From assembly GCA_038248655.1 (NCBI GenBank), contig JBBRXG010000004.1:3062-67061 (forward strand): a DNA stretch of 64,000 nucleotides, given 5' to 3'. Made by a program: the position numbers and the translations under genes. The notes beneath the pieces are model-generated. The model was given only the letters and a program-made list of their open reading frames with translations, made no database searches and was not told the origin of the DNA. The DNA is from DATBLE01 sp038248655 (GTDB lineage: Bacteria; Actinomycetota; Thermoleophilia; Gaiellales; Gaiellaceae). Numbering within the stretch: the stretch's first letter is position 1; each line of letters opens with the position of its first letter. Of the stretch, positions 17,888-25,452 are shown one piece after another.

Positions 17888-18624
17888 CGCTCGAGTAGCT
17901 CCGCCAGATCGGCGACGACCACGTCGGCGCCGTGCTCGCGCAGTGCGTCCGTCTGCCCGACCCGATCGACGCCGACGACGCACGCGAAGCCGCCCGCCCG
18001 CCCCGCCGCGACCCCGGCGAGCGCGTCCTCGAACACCGCCGCCTCCCCCGGCGCGACCCCGAGCGCCCGCGCACCCGCCAGGAACGTGTCCGGGGCCGGC
18101 TTGCCCCGCAGGTGCTCGCGCCCGGCGACGAGACCGTCGATCCGCTCCTCGAGCAGATCCTCGATCCCCGCCGCGGCCAGTACCTCACGGCAGTTGCTGC
18201 TCGACGAGACGACCGCCCGCCGCAGGCCCCCTTGCCGGGCCGCGCGCAGGTAGCGCACCGAGCCGGCGTACGCCTCGACGCCCCGCTCGCGGATCAGGCG
18301 CAGCACCAGCTCGTTCTTGCGATTGCCGAGGCCGCAGACCGTCTCCGTGAGCGGTGGATCGTCCTTCTCGCCCTCGGGCAACTCGATCCCGCGGGCAGCG
18401 AGAAACGAGCGCACGCCGTCGTAACGCGGCTTCCCGTCGACGTACTCGTCGTAGTCGGCGACCGCGTCGAAGGGGACGAACCGCTCACCCGTGCGCTTCG
18501 CCCGCTCTCGCAGATACGCGTCGAACATCTCCTTCCACGCCGCGGCGTGCACCTTCGCCGTCTGGGTGAGCACGCCGTCCAGGTCGAACAGGCACGCTCG
18601 CACGCGATCGGGCAGGCCGAGCAC
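17884..18624 (-). CDS. HAD-superfamily beta-phosphoglucomutase
   Basis: 246 residues. HAD motifs are in order: FDLDGVLT (nucleophile D and acid/base D), VVSSSSN, GKPAPDTFL and VFEDALAGVAAG. Converts beta-glucose 1-phosphate to glucose 6-phosphate, completing the route started by the GH65 enzyme. GTG start at 18624; no Shine-Dalgarno, but a TAGGCT -10-like box lies nearby, so the mRNA may be leaderless. Confidence 0.9.
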   Translation of the reverse strand: MLGLPDRVRACLFDLDGVLTQTAKVHAAAWKEMFDAYLRERAKRTGERFVPFDAVADYDEYVDGKPRYDGVRSFLAARGIELPEGEKDDPPLTETVCGLGNRKNELVLRLIRERGVEAYAGSVRYLRAARQGGLRRAVVSSSSNCREVLAAAGIEDLLEERIDGLVAGREHLRGKPAPDTFLAGARALGVAPGEAAVFEDALAGVAAGRAGGFACVVGVDRVGQTDALREHGADVVVADLAELLER

Positions 18625-18714
18625 GCCCGGAAGCCTAGCCCCTGCCCGGCAACGGATCGGCGCTCGAGCGCATCGTGGTACCTTGCCGCGACCGTCCAGC
18701 CGCCGGAGGAATCG

Positions 18715-18738
18715 GTGCCGAAGCCCGAACTGCGATGA
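18715..18738 (+). other. Seven-codon leader ORF overlapping the subunit II start
   Basis: GGAGGA, four bases, then GTG and seven codons (VPKPELR) ending in a TGA that overlaps the subunit II ATG as ATGA. The good Shine-Dalgarno serves this mini-ORF rather than the ATG itself, so ribosomes may reach subunit II by re-initiation. It may be coincidence. Confidence 0.3.
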
Positions 18739-19271
18739 GCGTCCACTACGGCGATCCCCAGATCGCGATCGGGATCGTCTTCGCCGTCCTCTCGATCCTG
18801 CTGGCGGCGGCGTTCGTGGTCATCGCCGTGCAGGCGGGCAGCGAGGTCGGCCTCCGGCGCGTGCACGACGTCGGCTACTGGCTGCGCAAGCGCTGGCTGG
18901 CGGTGCTGCTGGTGGTCGGCGTGGTGGTGGTGGGCGTCTCGCTGTTCGACCTGCCGTACGCGAGCGGTGGGGCGGCGGGACGGACGGTCGTGAAGGTGAC
19001 CGGCGGGCAGTTCTTCTGGTCGTTGCAGCCCGACCGCGTCGCGGCCGGGACGCCGGTCCGTTTCGACGTCACCTCGGTCGACGTCAATCACGGCTTCGGC
19101 CTCTACGATCCGCGCGGCCGTCTCGTCGGCCAGGTGCAGGCGATGCCGGGCTACCACAACAAGCTCGACCTGACCCTGAGCGAGGCGGGCGCCTACCTGA
19201 TCCGCTGCCTCGAGTACTGCGGACTCAACCACGCGACGATGGAGGGCTCGTTCACGGTGGTGGGCCGCTGA
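18735..19271 (+). CDS. Heme-copper oxidoreductase subunit II (CuA domain)
   Basis: 178 residues. Two hydrophobic helices (about 10-33 and 54-72) are followed by an exposed cupredoxin domain. The CuA ligands are complete: H119, C158, E160, C162, H166 and M169 (NHGFG, CLEYCGLNHATM). It takes electrons from cytochrome c and passes them to subunit I. The order subunit II then subunit I, with a 1-nt TGATG junction, is shared with cytochrome oxidases and with NorSY-type nitric oxide reductases. Confidence 0.92.
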   Translation: MSVHYGDPQIAIGIVFAVLSILLAAAFVVIAVQAGSEVGLRRVHDVGYWLRKRWLAVLLVVGVVVVGVSLFDLPYASGGAAGRTVVKVTGGQFFWSLQPDRVAAGTPVRFDVTSVDVNHGFGLYDPRGRLVGQVQAMPGYHNKLDLTLSEAGAYLIRCLEYCGLNHATMEGSFTVVGR

Positions 19272-21331
19272 TGGCGACCGTCACCGCTCCCGTCTCGCCG
19301 CCGCTGCATCCGCGTGCGGCCGCGTTCACCGAGGAGGCCCGCTCGGTCGAGCGCCGGATCGGCCTCTTGTTCGGGGCGACGGGGATCGCGCTGATCCTGC
19401 TGATGGGTGTGCTCGGCCTGACGATGCGGCTGACCCAGGCGACCGTCGTCGACCTCTCGCCGGGCTGGTTCTACCGGCTGCTGACGCTGCACGGCACGGG
19501 GATGATCACCGGTGCGCTCGTCGCCGCGATGAGCGCGCTCTGGTACGTGTTGCACGACAGCGTGCCGCTGCGGGCGAGGTGGATGCTCACGAGCTACGCG
19601 CTGATCGTCGGCGGCGCCGGCTGCGTGCTGGTGGCGACGCTCGTCGGCGGCTTCGGGGCGGCCTGGACGTTCCTGCCGCCGCTGCCGTTCTTTCCGGCCG
19701 GCCAGTGGTCGACCTGGTCGGAGAGCGTGTTCTTCGTCGGCGTCGTCCTGGTCGGGAGCGGCTTCTTCGTCTACTGCGTCGACGTGCTCAGGCAGACGAC
19801 GAGCACCTACGGCGGCCTGACCGGCGCGCTCGGCTGGCGGTTCCTGTTCGGACGGGCGGACGCGGCGCCGCCGGCGCCGGTGATCGCCGCGACCGTGATC
19901 GCCTTCGACGGGCTGCTGGCGATGTCGGCCGGAGCGACGATCGCGCTCGGGCTGCTCGGCCGCACCTACGACGGCGGCGTCGGCTTCGACGCCCTCGTCG
20001 CGAAGAACCTCGTCTACTTCTTCGGGCACACGATCGCGAACCTGCTGATCTACCTCTCCGCCGGCGCCGTCTACGTGCTGCTGCCCCGCTACGCCGGCCG
20101 CGCCTACGAGGCGACCAAGGTGTTCGTCGTCGGCTGGGGCGTCGCGCTCGTGCTGATCCTCACCGTCTACTCGCACCACCTGTACATGGACTTCGTCCAG
20201 CCGCAGTGGGCCGAGGTCGTCTCGATGATCAGCTCGTACGCATCGGTGCTGCCGGTCGCGGTGATCACCGTCTTCTCGATGACGATGCTCGTCTGGGGCT
20301 CCGCCTACCGCTGGACGCTCGCCTCGAGCCTGCTCTACCTCGGTCTGGCCGGCTGGGCGATCGGCGGCACCGGCGCCGTGATCGACTCGATCATCCCGTT
20401 CAACTTCCGGCTCCACAACACGGTCTGGGTCGTCGCGCACTTCCACACCTACCTGATGCTGACCGTCGTCGTCTGGCTGCTCGCGTTCGTCGCGCACCTC
20501 CTGGAGCGCGACGCGGGCACCACCTCGTCGCGCAGCGCCCGTGCCTGGATGCTCGTCCTGCTGCTGGTGGGCGGCTTCGGCCTGACCGGCACCTGGTTCG
20601 TCGAGGGCGTGCTCGGCATCCCGCGCCGCTACGCGCTCCAGCCGCCGGGTACGGCCGGATACAGCCTCGCCGGCAGCATCTTCGGGATCCTCTTCGCGCT
20701 CGGCGTGCTCGCCTACCTCGTTCAGCTCGTCCCGCTCGCGCGGACGGCCTGGAACCGCCGTCACTGGGCGCTCGTCGAGCACCGGGACAGCTGGACCGGG
20801 TCGCTCTACAGCGCACCGGTCGCGCGCGCCGAGGCCGAGCGACCGCCGGTCACGCCCGCGCCGCCTCCCGGCAACGACGTGCCGCTGTGGCGCCCGTACC
20901 AGCTCGGCATCGGGATCGCCGCCTGCGTCGTCGCGCTCGTCGCCTTCTTCCCGCAGATCGTGGACGCCTCCGAGGCGAGCACCCGCTACCACCACCTCGA
21001 CCACGCCGGCCACTTCTTCCTCGGCTTGATGGCGGGCCTCGTGCTCGGGTCGCTGCCGGCGGTCTCGTCGTGGCTCGGCGTGCGCCCCTCGCTCGGAATG
21101 GCGGCGGTGCTCGCCGCGCCGACAACGATGATGCTGGTGATGGTGCCACGCTTCTACGAACCGCTCGAGCGCCATCCCGCCGAGCACGCGCTCTACCACC
21201 TCGCGATGGCGGGCTTCGGCTTCGTCACCGGACTCGGCGCGAGCCGGCTCGGCCGCGTCGCCGGGCGGCTGACCGCCTTCCTCTCGGTCGGAATGATGCT
21301 GCTGTTCGCGGCCACGATGACAGGAGGCTGA
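19271..21331 (+). CDS. Heme-copper oxidoreductase subunit I lacking the cross-linked tyrosine; candidate CuA-type nitric oxide reductase
   Basis: 686 residues. All six metal histidines are present: H74 and H392 (low-spin heme), H390 (high-spin heme), H253, H302 and H303 (CuB). Four residues after H253, where A- and B-family oxidases have the cross-linked tyrosine (GHPEVY, GHPIVY) and cNOR has glutamate, this protein has N257 (GHTIAN). That absence, with nar and NO-stress genes around, points to NO reduction rather than O2 reduction. The C terminus (540-686) adds several helices with His-rich segments (RYHHLDHAGH, HPAEHALYH). The alternative is an unusual terminal oxidase. Confidence 0.85.
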   Translation: MATVTAPVSPPLHPRAAAFTEEARSVERRIGLLFGATGIALILLMGVLGLTMRLTQATVVDLSPGWFYRLLTLHGTGMITGALVAAMSALWYVLHDSVPLRARWMLTSYALIVGGAGCVLVATLVGGFGAAWTFLPPLPFFPAGQWSTWSESVFFVGVVLVGSGFFVYCVDVLRQTTSTYGGLTGALGWRFLFGRADAAPPAPVIAATVIAFDGLLAMSAGATIALGLLGRTYDGGVGFDALVAKNLVYFFGHTIANLLIYLSAGAVYVLLPRYAGRAYEATKVFVVGWGVALVLILTVYSHHLYMDFVQPQWAEVVSMISSYASVLPVAVITVFSMTMLVWGSAYRWTLASSLLYLGLAGWAIGGTGAVIDSIIPFNFRLHNTVWVVAHFHTYLMLTVVVWLLAFVAHLLERDAGTTSSRSARAWMLVLLLVGGFGLTGTWFVEGVLGIPRRYALQPPGTAGYSLAGSIFGILFALGVLAYLVQLVPLARTAWNRRHWALVEHRDSWTGSLYSAPVARAEAERPPVTPAPPPGNDVPLWRPYQLGIGIAACVVALVAFFPQIVDASEASTRYHHLDHAGHFFLGLMAGLVLGSLPAVSSWLGVRPSLGMAAVLAAPTTMMLVMVPRFYEPLERHPAEHALYHLAMAGFGFVTGLGASRLGRVAGRLTAFLSVGMMLLFAATMTGG

Positions 21332-21335
21332 GACG

Positions 21336-21917
21336 ATGAGCGACGACACCGCGGGCGGGCACGGCGGCTCGGACGGGCTCTGGCGCTGGCTGATCGGCGG
21401 CCTCGCCGGCGGCGGCATCCTCCTCGGCCTCTTGATCGGCGCCTACGCGATCGGCCACCACCGCGGCAAGGAGCACGGCACCCCAGCCTCTCGGGCCGCC
21501 GCGCCGGCGACGACGACCGCCCCCGCCACCACCGCTCCGGCCACCACCGCTCCGACCACCGCCGCTGCGCCGACGACCGCGACGGCAGCCGGCCCGGTGC
21601 CGGTCACGCCCGCCCTGGTCGCCCGCGGAAAGGACCTCTACAGCGCGGATGGATGCGCCGGCTGCCACTCGCTCACCGGCGCCGCCGGCGCCGGCCCCAG
21701 CTTCAAGGGCACCGCCGGCGGCACGGTCACGCTCGCGACCGGCCAGACCGTCACCGCCGACGACGCCTACCTCGAGCGCTCGATCGTCGACCCCGACGCC
21801 GAGATCGTCAAGGGCTACAACGGCGGGATCATGCCTCCGGCGATCGCGGGCTTCGATCTCGCCGCCAAGCCCGACGACGTGCGCGCGCTGGTCGCATTCA
21901 TCAAGTCGCAGAAGTAG
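21336..21917 (+). CDS. Membrane-anchored class I cytochrome c
   Basis: 193 residues: one N-terminal helix (about 15-40), a Thr/Ala/Pro-rich flexible linker (about 50-90), and one c-type heme domain. The heme motif is C107-A-G-C110-H111 and the sixth ligand is probably M166 (GGIMPP). It starts 4 bp after subunit I with AGGAGG upstream, so it is the likely electron donor to CuA. Confidence 0.92.
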   Translation: MSDDTAGGHGGSDGLWRWLIGGLAGGGILLGLLIGAYAIGHHRGKEHGTPASRAAAPATTTAPATTAPATTAPTTAAAPTTATAAGPVPVTPALVARGKDLYSADGCAGCHSLTGAAGAGPSFKGTAGGTVTLATGQTVTADDAYLERSIVDPDAEIVKGYNGGIMPPAIAGFDLAAKPDDVRALVAFIKSQK

Positions 21918-21919
21918 AG

Positions 21920-22684
21920 GTGGCCTCCGCGGAGGTCGAGGAGGACGTCGAGCACGTCGTCGAAGCGATCGCGCGCCGCACGCCCACGATCGTCGAGCTC
22001 ATGCTTCGCCCTGCCGGCGAGGCGCTCCGGTACGTCCCGGGCCAGTACGTGCTGCTCGGCGACCTCGACCGCCGGGTGGCGGAGCGCTCCTACTCGATCG
22101 CGAACGCGCGCCGGCCGTCGGGGGAGCTGACGCTGCTCGTGACCGAGGTCGCCGGCGGGGAGACCAGCGGCTGGGTCCATCACCGGCTTCGCGCCGGCGA
22201 CCATGTGCTCCTCTCCGGACCGTACGGCAGCTTCGTCGCCGAGCCCGAGTCGAATGCGCCGGCTCTCTACCTCGCCGGCGGCTCGGGACTCGCGCCTGTG
22301 CGCGCCCTCGCCGAGGCGGCGGTCGCGAGCGGCACGCCCGAGCAGCTGACGCTGTTCTTCTCCGGGCGCACCGAGGCCGACCTGATCGACGCCGACCTGT
22401 TCGCGCGCTGGGAGCGGGAGCGGGCGGGTTTCCGGTTCCTGCGCACGCTCACCCGCGCGGACGGCCCGCCGCCGCTCGGCCGGATCCCCGGGCTGCTGCC
22501 GGAGCTGCTGCCCGATCTCGGCCCGTACGACGTGTTCGCGGCCGGCGCGCCCGGCTTCGTCGACCCCTGCGCGGACGCCGCGCGGGCCTGCGGGGCCCGC
22601 CCCGGGCATGTGCACACGGAGGCGTTCTTCGCAGAGCCGAGGCCGTGGCACGGTACCGTCCCGCAGGCAGGCGACTCGCGATGA
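21920..22684 (+). CDS. Ferredoxin-NADP reductase-type FAD/NAD(P) oxidoreductase
   Basis: About 254 residues. The FAD-binding barrel has RSYSIAN and the nucleotide domain has GGSGLAPVRAL and VFAAGAPGFVD near the end. No [2Fe-2S] domain is fused, so it needs a separate partner, for instance the ferredoxin or Rieske protein encoded further on. GTG start 2 bp after the cytochrome c stop. The C terminus overlaps the PduO gene (ATGA). Confidence 0.88.
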   Translation: MASAEVEEDVEHVVEAIARRTPTIVELMLRPAGEALRYVPGQYVLLGDLDRRVAERSYSIANARRPSGELTLLVTEVAGGETSGWVHHRLRAGDHVLLSGPYGSFVAEPESNAPALYLAGGSGLAPVRALAEAAVASGTPEQLTLFFSGRTEADLIDADLFARWERERAGFRFLRTLTRADGPPPLGRIPGLLPELLPDLGPYDVFAAGAPGFVDPCADAARACGARPGHVHTEAFFAEPRPWHGTVPQAGDSR

Positions 22685-23232
22685 GCAAGATCTACACGAA
22701 GACGGGCGACGACGGGACGACCGGCCTGCTCTTCGGCGGTCGCGTCTCCAAGGCCGATGCGCTCGTGGAGGCATACGGTGACGTGGACGAAGCCGTCAGC
22801 TCGCTGGGCGTCGCCCGCGCCGCCTGCGGCGACGAGGGGCTCGCCGCACTGCTACTGCGCCTGCAACGCGGGCTCTTCGTCGCGGCCGCCGACCTCGCCG
22901 CCAATCCGCGCCGGCGCGAGCGGCTCGAGCCCGGCAGCTCCCGCGTCGATCCTGCCCAGGTCGACGAGCTCGAGCAGGAGATCGACCGACTCGTCTCCGA
23001 GCAGCCGCTGCGCCCGGTCTTCGTCGTCCCCGGAGCGAATCCCGTGTCGGCTGCGCTCGACCTCGCGCGCACCGTTCTGCGGCGGGCCGAGCGGCACGCC
23101 GTCCGCGCGGCCGGCGAAGGTCACTCCGTGAGCCCGCACGCGATCGCGTATCTGAACCGGCTGAGCGACCTCCTCTACGTGCTCGCGCGATCCGCCGCCG
23201 GCGACGGCGAAGAGCCCGTTAGCCACACCTGA
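22681..23232 (+). CDS. PduO-type ATP:cob(I)alamin adenosyltransferase
   Basis: 183 residues. ATP-binding N terminus KIYTKTGDDGTTGLLFGG and C-terminal RLSDLLYVLAR are diagnostic. It makes adenosylcobalamin. Its place at the end of the heme-copper operon (ATGA overlap) is unexpected; the preceding flavin reductase could reduce cob(II)alamin for it, which would make these two a functional pair. Confidence 0.92.
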   Translation: MSKIYTKTGDDGTTGLLFGGRVSKADALVEAYGDVDEAVSSLGVARAACGDEGLAALLLRLQRGLFVAAADLAANPRRRERLEPGSSRVDPAQVDELEQEIDRLVSEQPLRPVFVVPGANPVSAALDLARTVLRRAERHAVRAAGEGHSVSPHAIAYLNRLSDLLYVLARSAAGDGEEPVSHT

Positions 23233-23237
23233 GGCGG

Positions 23238-23612
23238 CTACGGTGCAAGCGCGCGGCGGACCACTTCCTCCGCGTGCGCGGGAACCTCGACGGGGATGCC
23301 GAACCGGCGAGCGACGAAGCCTGGGTCCTCGAAGCTGACGAGAACCTCGTCGCCGTCCTCACGAACGAGCACCCGGAGCGGCAGCTCGAGCGCGGCCAGC
23401 GGGTTCGTGAGCATCGCCGGCGTCCCCACGGACGGGTTGCCGAAGACGAGCACGGTCGTCGCCGGCAGCTCGAGCCCGTGCTCGCGGGCGGCCGCCCGGT
23501 GGTCGATCCGCGCGAAGACGCGAAACCCGATCGCCGCAATGGCGAGCTGCAGCCGCTCCAGCGTCTCGGCAAAGGCGTGCGCGCTCGTGCGGGTGACGAG
23601 TCCCTCGGTCAT
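23238..23612 (-). CDS. DUF302-family protein
   Basis: 124 residues with the DUF302 pattern: FAETLERLQLAIAAIGFRVF, ARIDHRAAAREHGLEL, VLVFGNPSVGTPAM and LPLRVLVRED. Function unknown; the family often sits with redox or metal-stress genes. ATG 23612 is chosen because the domain starts there; the frame is open further upstream, but that part belongs to the damaged hemerythrin gene. Confidence 0.85.
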   Translation of the reverse strand: MTEGLVTRTSAHAFAETLERLQLAIAAIGFRVFARIDHRAAAREHGLELPATTVLVFGNPSVGTPAMLTNPLAALELPLRVLVREDGDEVLVSFEDPGFVARRFGIPVEVPAHAEEVVRRALAP

Positions 23613-23662
23613 CGCAGCATCTTCGCGGGAAACCTGGTCTGCCTGCTGCCGTCGGGAGCGGT

Positions 23663-23882
23663 TACGCGTTTGCGCACGTCCAGCCTTCCGGCATGCGTCC
23701 GCTCTCGAGGAAGGCTCTGAGCTCCGCGCTAGGTAGATGTGGCGCCGCAGCGCTGTCATTGCCTGCGTCAGGTACTCGACGCGCCCTCGTTCGCCGCCCG
23801 AGGTGATCAGATACGCCTCGATCGCCAGATCGATCTCGTGATGCTCGCGCTCGAGCGCCGACGCCAGCGTCTGGTCCGCCAC
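23663..23882 (-). pseudogene. Hemerythrin-like (HHE) protein, frameshifted
   Basis: From GTG 23882 (GGAGG upstream) the frame reads LASALEREHHEIDLAIEAYL, then MTALRRHIYL, the HHE-type first two helices. The pattern then jumps frame and continues as ELRAFLESGRMPEGWTCANA to a TAA at 23663-23665. The span of 220 nt is not a multiple of three. Such proteins bind di-iron and O2 or NO. Real decay or a base-call error cannot be separated here. Confidence 0.55.
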
Positions 23883-23916
23883 TTCGCCTTCCTCCTCGCT
23901 ACCGGAGCGCGAACGC

Positions 23917-24327
23917 CTACGCCGCCGGCCAGTCGTCGAGCCGTTCGGCGAAGTCCGGCGGCGTGAGCACGACGAGCGTGCGCGCCTCGACCTCGCCGGC
24001 GTTCTCGAGGCGTACTCGCCGGCCGACCGGGATGGTGGCGACAGCACCAGGCTCGATCTCGATCGCCTGACCGGCATCGCCTGTCTCGACCAGCCGGAAC
24101 CGTCCGGCGAGCGGCAGGAGCAGGACGGCCGATTCGCCGTGCTCGTGCTCGGGCATCGCGCCGCCGACCGGCATCGTCACCTCGAGGACGCCCACCGGCG
24201 TCGCCTCTGCGGCGCCGACGACGATGCGCACGGCCGGCCCGCCCGGAAACGGCGCCTGCCTACGCTCGCCCGCCTCGACCTCCCAGCGGCGGACGCCCGT
24301 CTCCGAAGACCTCGATACCTGCGCCAT
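23917..24327 (-). CDS. Cupin-domain protein
   Basis: 136 residues, one cupin-2 barrel: MPEHEHGESAVLLLPLAG (HxH...E metal motif), then VATIPVGRRVRLENAG. Probably an iron- or zinc-binding sensor or dioxygenase-like fold; role unknown. GGAGG lies seven bases before the ATG. It heads a leftward operon with the hemerythrin-like and DUF302 genes, divergent from the AhpD-like gene. Confidence 0.85.
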   Translation of the reverse strand: MAQVSRSSETGVRRWEVEAGERRQAPFPGGPAVRIVVGAAEATPVGVLEVTMPVGGAMPEHEHGESAVLLLPLAGRFRLVETGDAGQAIEIEPGAVATIPVGRRVRLENAGEVEARTLVVLTPPDFAERLDDWPAA

Positions 24328-24357
24328 GGGCCACCTCCAGGATAATTTTTTACACAG

Positions 24358-24369
24358 TTACTATAGTAA
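24358..24369. promoter_or_regulatory. 12-bp perfect palindrome in the divergent cupin/AhpD promoter
   Basis: TTACTATAGTAA lies between two divergent starts (24327 and 24385) in an otherwise A/T-rich promoter patch. It overlaps -10-like sequence on either strand. A likely operator for a dimeric regulator controlling both directions. Confidence 0.5.
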
Positions 24370-24384
24370 GAAAAGGAGAAGACG

Positions 24385-24861
24385 ATGAGGGTCGACTACC
24401 GTAAGGTCTTTCCCGACGCCCTCCAGGCGATGCTCGGCCTCGAGGACGCCGTCCACGCGAGCACGCTCGAGCCGGAGCTGCTCGAGCTGGTGAAGATGCG
24501 AGTCTCGCAGCTGAACCGCTGCGCCTACTGCCTCGACATGCACTCGAAGGACGCGCGCGCCCGCGGCGAGAGCGAGCAGCGCCTGCACGTGCTCGCCGCC
24601 TGGCGCGAGGCGCCGTTCTACGGCGAGCGAGAGCGGGCCGCGCTCGCCTGGTGCGAGGCGCTGACGCTGCTGCCCGACAGCGGCGCGCCCGACGACGTCT
24701 ACGCGGAGATCGCGCGCGCGTTCGACGAGGAGGAGATCGTCGCGCTCACGCTCGCGATCGTCGCGATCAACGGCTGGAACCGCTTCGCGGTCGGGCTGCG
24801 CAGCCCCGTCGGCGACTACGTCTCACCGCACGCGGCCGCCCGGGAGGAGATAGCGCGATGA
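24385..24861 (+). CDS. AhpD-like carboxymuconolactone decarboxylase-family protein
   Basis: 158 residues. The catalytic peroxidase motif is CAYCLDMHSKDAR (Cys-x2-Cys-x3-His). Such proteins are alkyl-hydroperoxidase-like thiol reductases. AAAAGGAG lies six bases before the ATG. The stop overlaps the next gene (ATGA). Confidence 0.9.
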   Translation: MRVDYRKVFPDALQAMLGLEDAVHASTLEPELLELVKMRVSQLNRCAYCLDMHSKDARARGESEQRLHVLAAWREAPFYGERERAALAWCEALTLLPDSGAPDDVYAEIARAFDEEEIVALTLAIVAINGWNRFAVGLRSPVGDYVSPHAAAREEIAR

Positions 24862-25355
24862 GAACCGACGGCAGTCTCGTCGGCACCCGCCGGGGTCCGG
24901 TCTCTGCGATCCGCCCGCAGCCACGCCGCCGCCACGAGAACGAGGTCTGGGTGCACACGCCCACCTCCCCATGGGGATCCCGTCGGCTGCCGCGCACGCT
25001 GCTCGCAGGCGATCCGCGGCGCACGCTCTTCCGTAGCCTGCTGCGGCGCGCCGAGGGCGTCCCGGTCGAGCTCGCCGACGGCAACTCCGGCACCGTGGAG
25101 GAGGTCGTCTTCCAGACGCTCGGCTTCGACTTCTGGCCCGAGGCGCTCGTGGTCTCCACACCGGAGGGGCGGCACCGGGTCTCCACCCGTGCCGTTCTGC
25201 GGATCGACGTACGTGAGCCCCGGATCTGGATCGGCGGCGGGTCAGCGCGACCCGGAGACATCGAGCGCCCGCCGCAGTCGGCGAGGCACGCGCGTATCCC
25301 GGAGCGCAGTGGAGACGAAGCAGGCGAGGTAGCGCTCGTCGGCGCGGACGTGTGA
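24858..25355 (+). CDS. PRC-barrel-like protein
   Basis: 165 residues, weakly recognised. The middle part (GVPVELADGNSGTVEEVVF, later RHRVSTRAVLRIDV) looks like a small beta-barrel of the PRC type, which usually binds RNA, proteins or cofactors. The first 45 residues are basic and probably disordered. Translationally coupled to the AhpD-like gene. Confidence 0.65.
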   Translation: MRTDGSLVGTRRGPVSAIRPQPRRRHENEVWVHTPTSPWGSRRLPRTLLAGDPRRTLFRSLLRRAEGVPVELADGNSGTVEEVVFQTLGFDFWPEALVVSTPEGRHRVSTRAVLRIDVREPRIWIGGGSARPGDIERPPQSARHARIPERSGDEAGEVALVGADV

Positions 25356-25447
25356 ACGAGAACTGTCCCTGGCGCGACTTCGAGCAGCAGACCGGCCTGC
25401 GCCGTGCCGGCTGGGGTCTGTACATCGACGCCAGCGCCGGTCTCTGA
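25352..25447 (+). CDS. Possible 31-residue peptide
   Basis: GTG at 25352 overlaps the preceding stop (GTGA) and encodes a short peptide beginning VNENCPWRDFEQQTG and ending in a TGA 5 bp before mutM. It is supported only by the coupling and spacing; it could equally be untranslated. Confidence 0.3.
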   Translation: MNENCPWRDFEQQTGLRRAGWGLYIDASAGL

Positions 25448-25452
25448 AGCGC

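Noticed and set aside
15164..18253. A 1029-codon open frame on the plus strand across the GH65 and HAD genes
   Set aside because: It is antisense to two clearly conserved genes and rich in Arg/Ala/Glu with no recognisable domain; high GC gives long shadow frames.
19271..21331. Ordinary aa3-type cytochrome c oxidase subunit I
   Set aside because: The GHPEVY motif with the cross-linked Tyr is absent, so a plain oxidase call would be unsafe.
19193..21418. 741-codon minus-strand frame opposite subunit I
   Set aside because: Low-complexity Arg/Asp/His composition; the plus strand has all heme-copper motifs.
23238..24077. Fusion of the HHE domain to DUF302 in one frame
   Set aside because: The linker is not protein-like, DUF302 has its own ATG, and the HHE tail is found in another frame.
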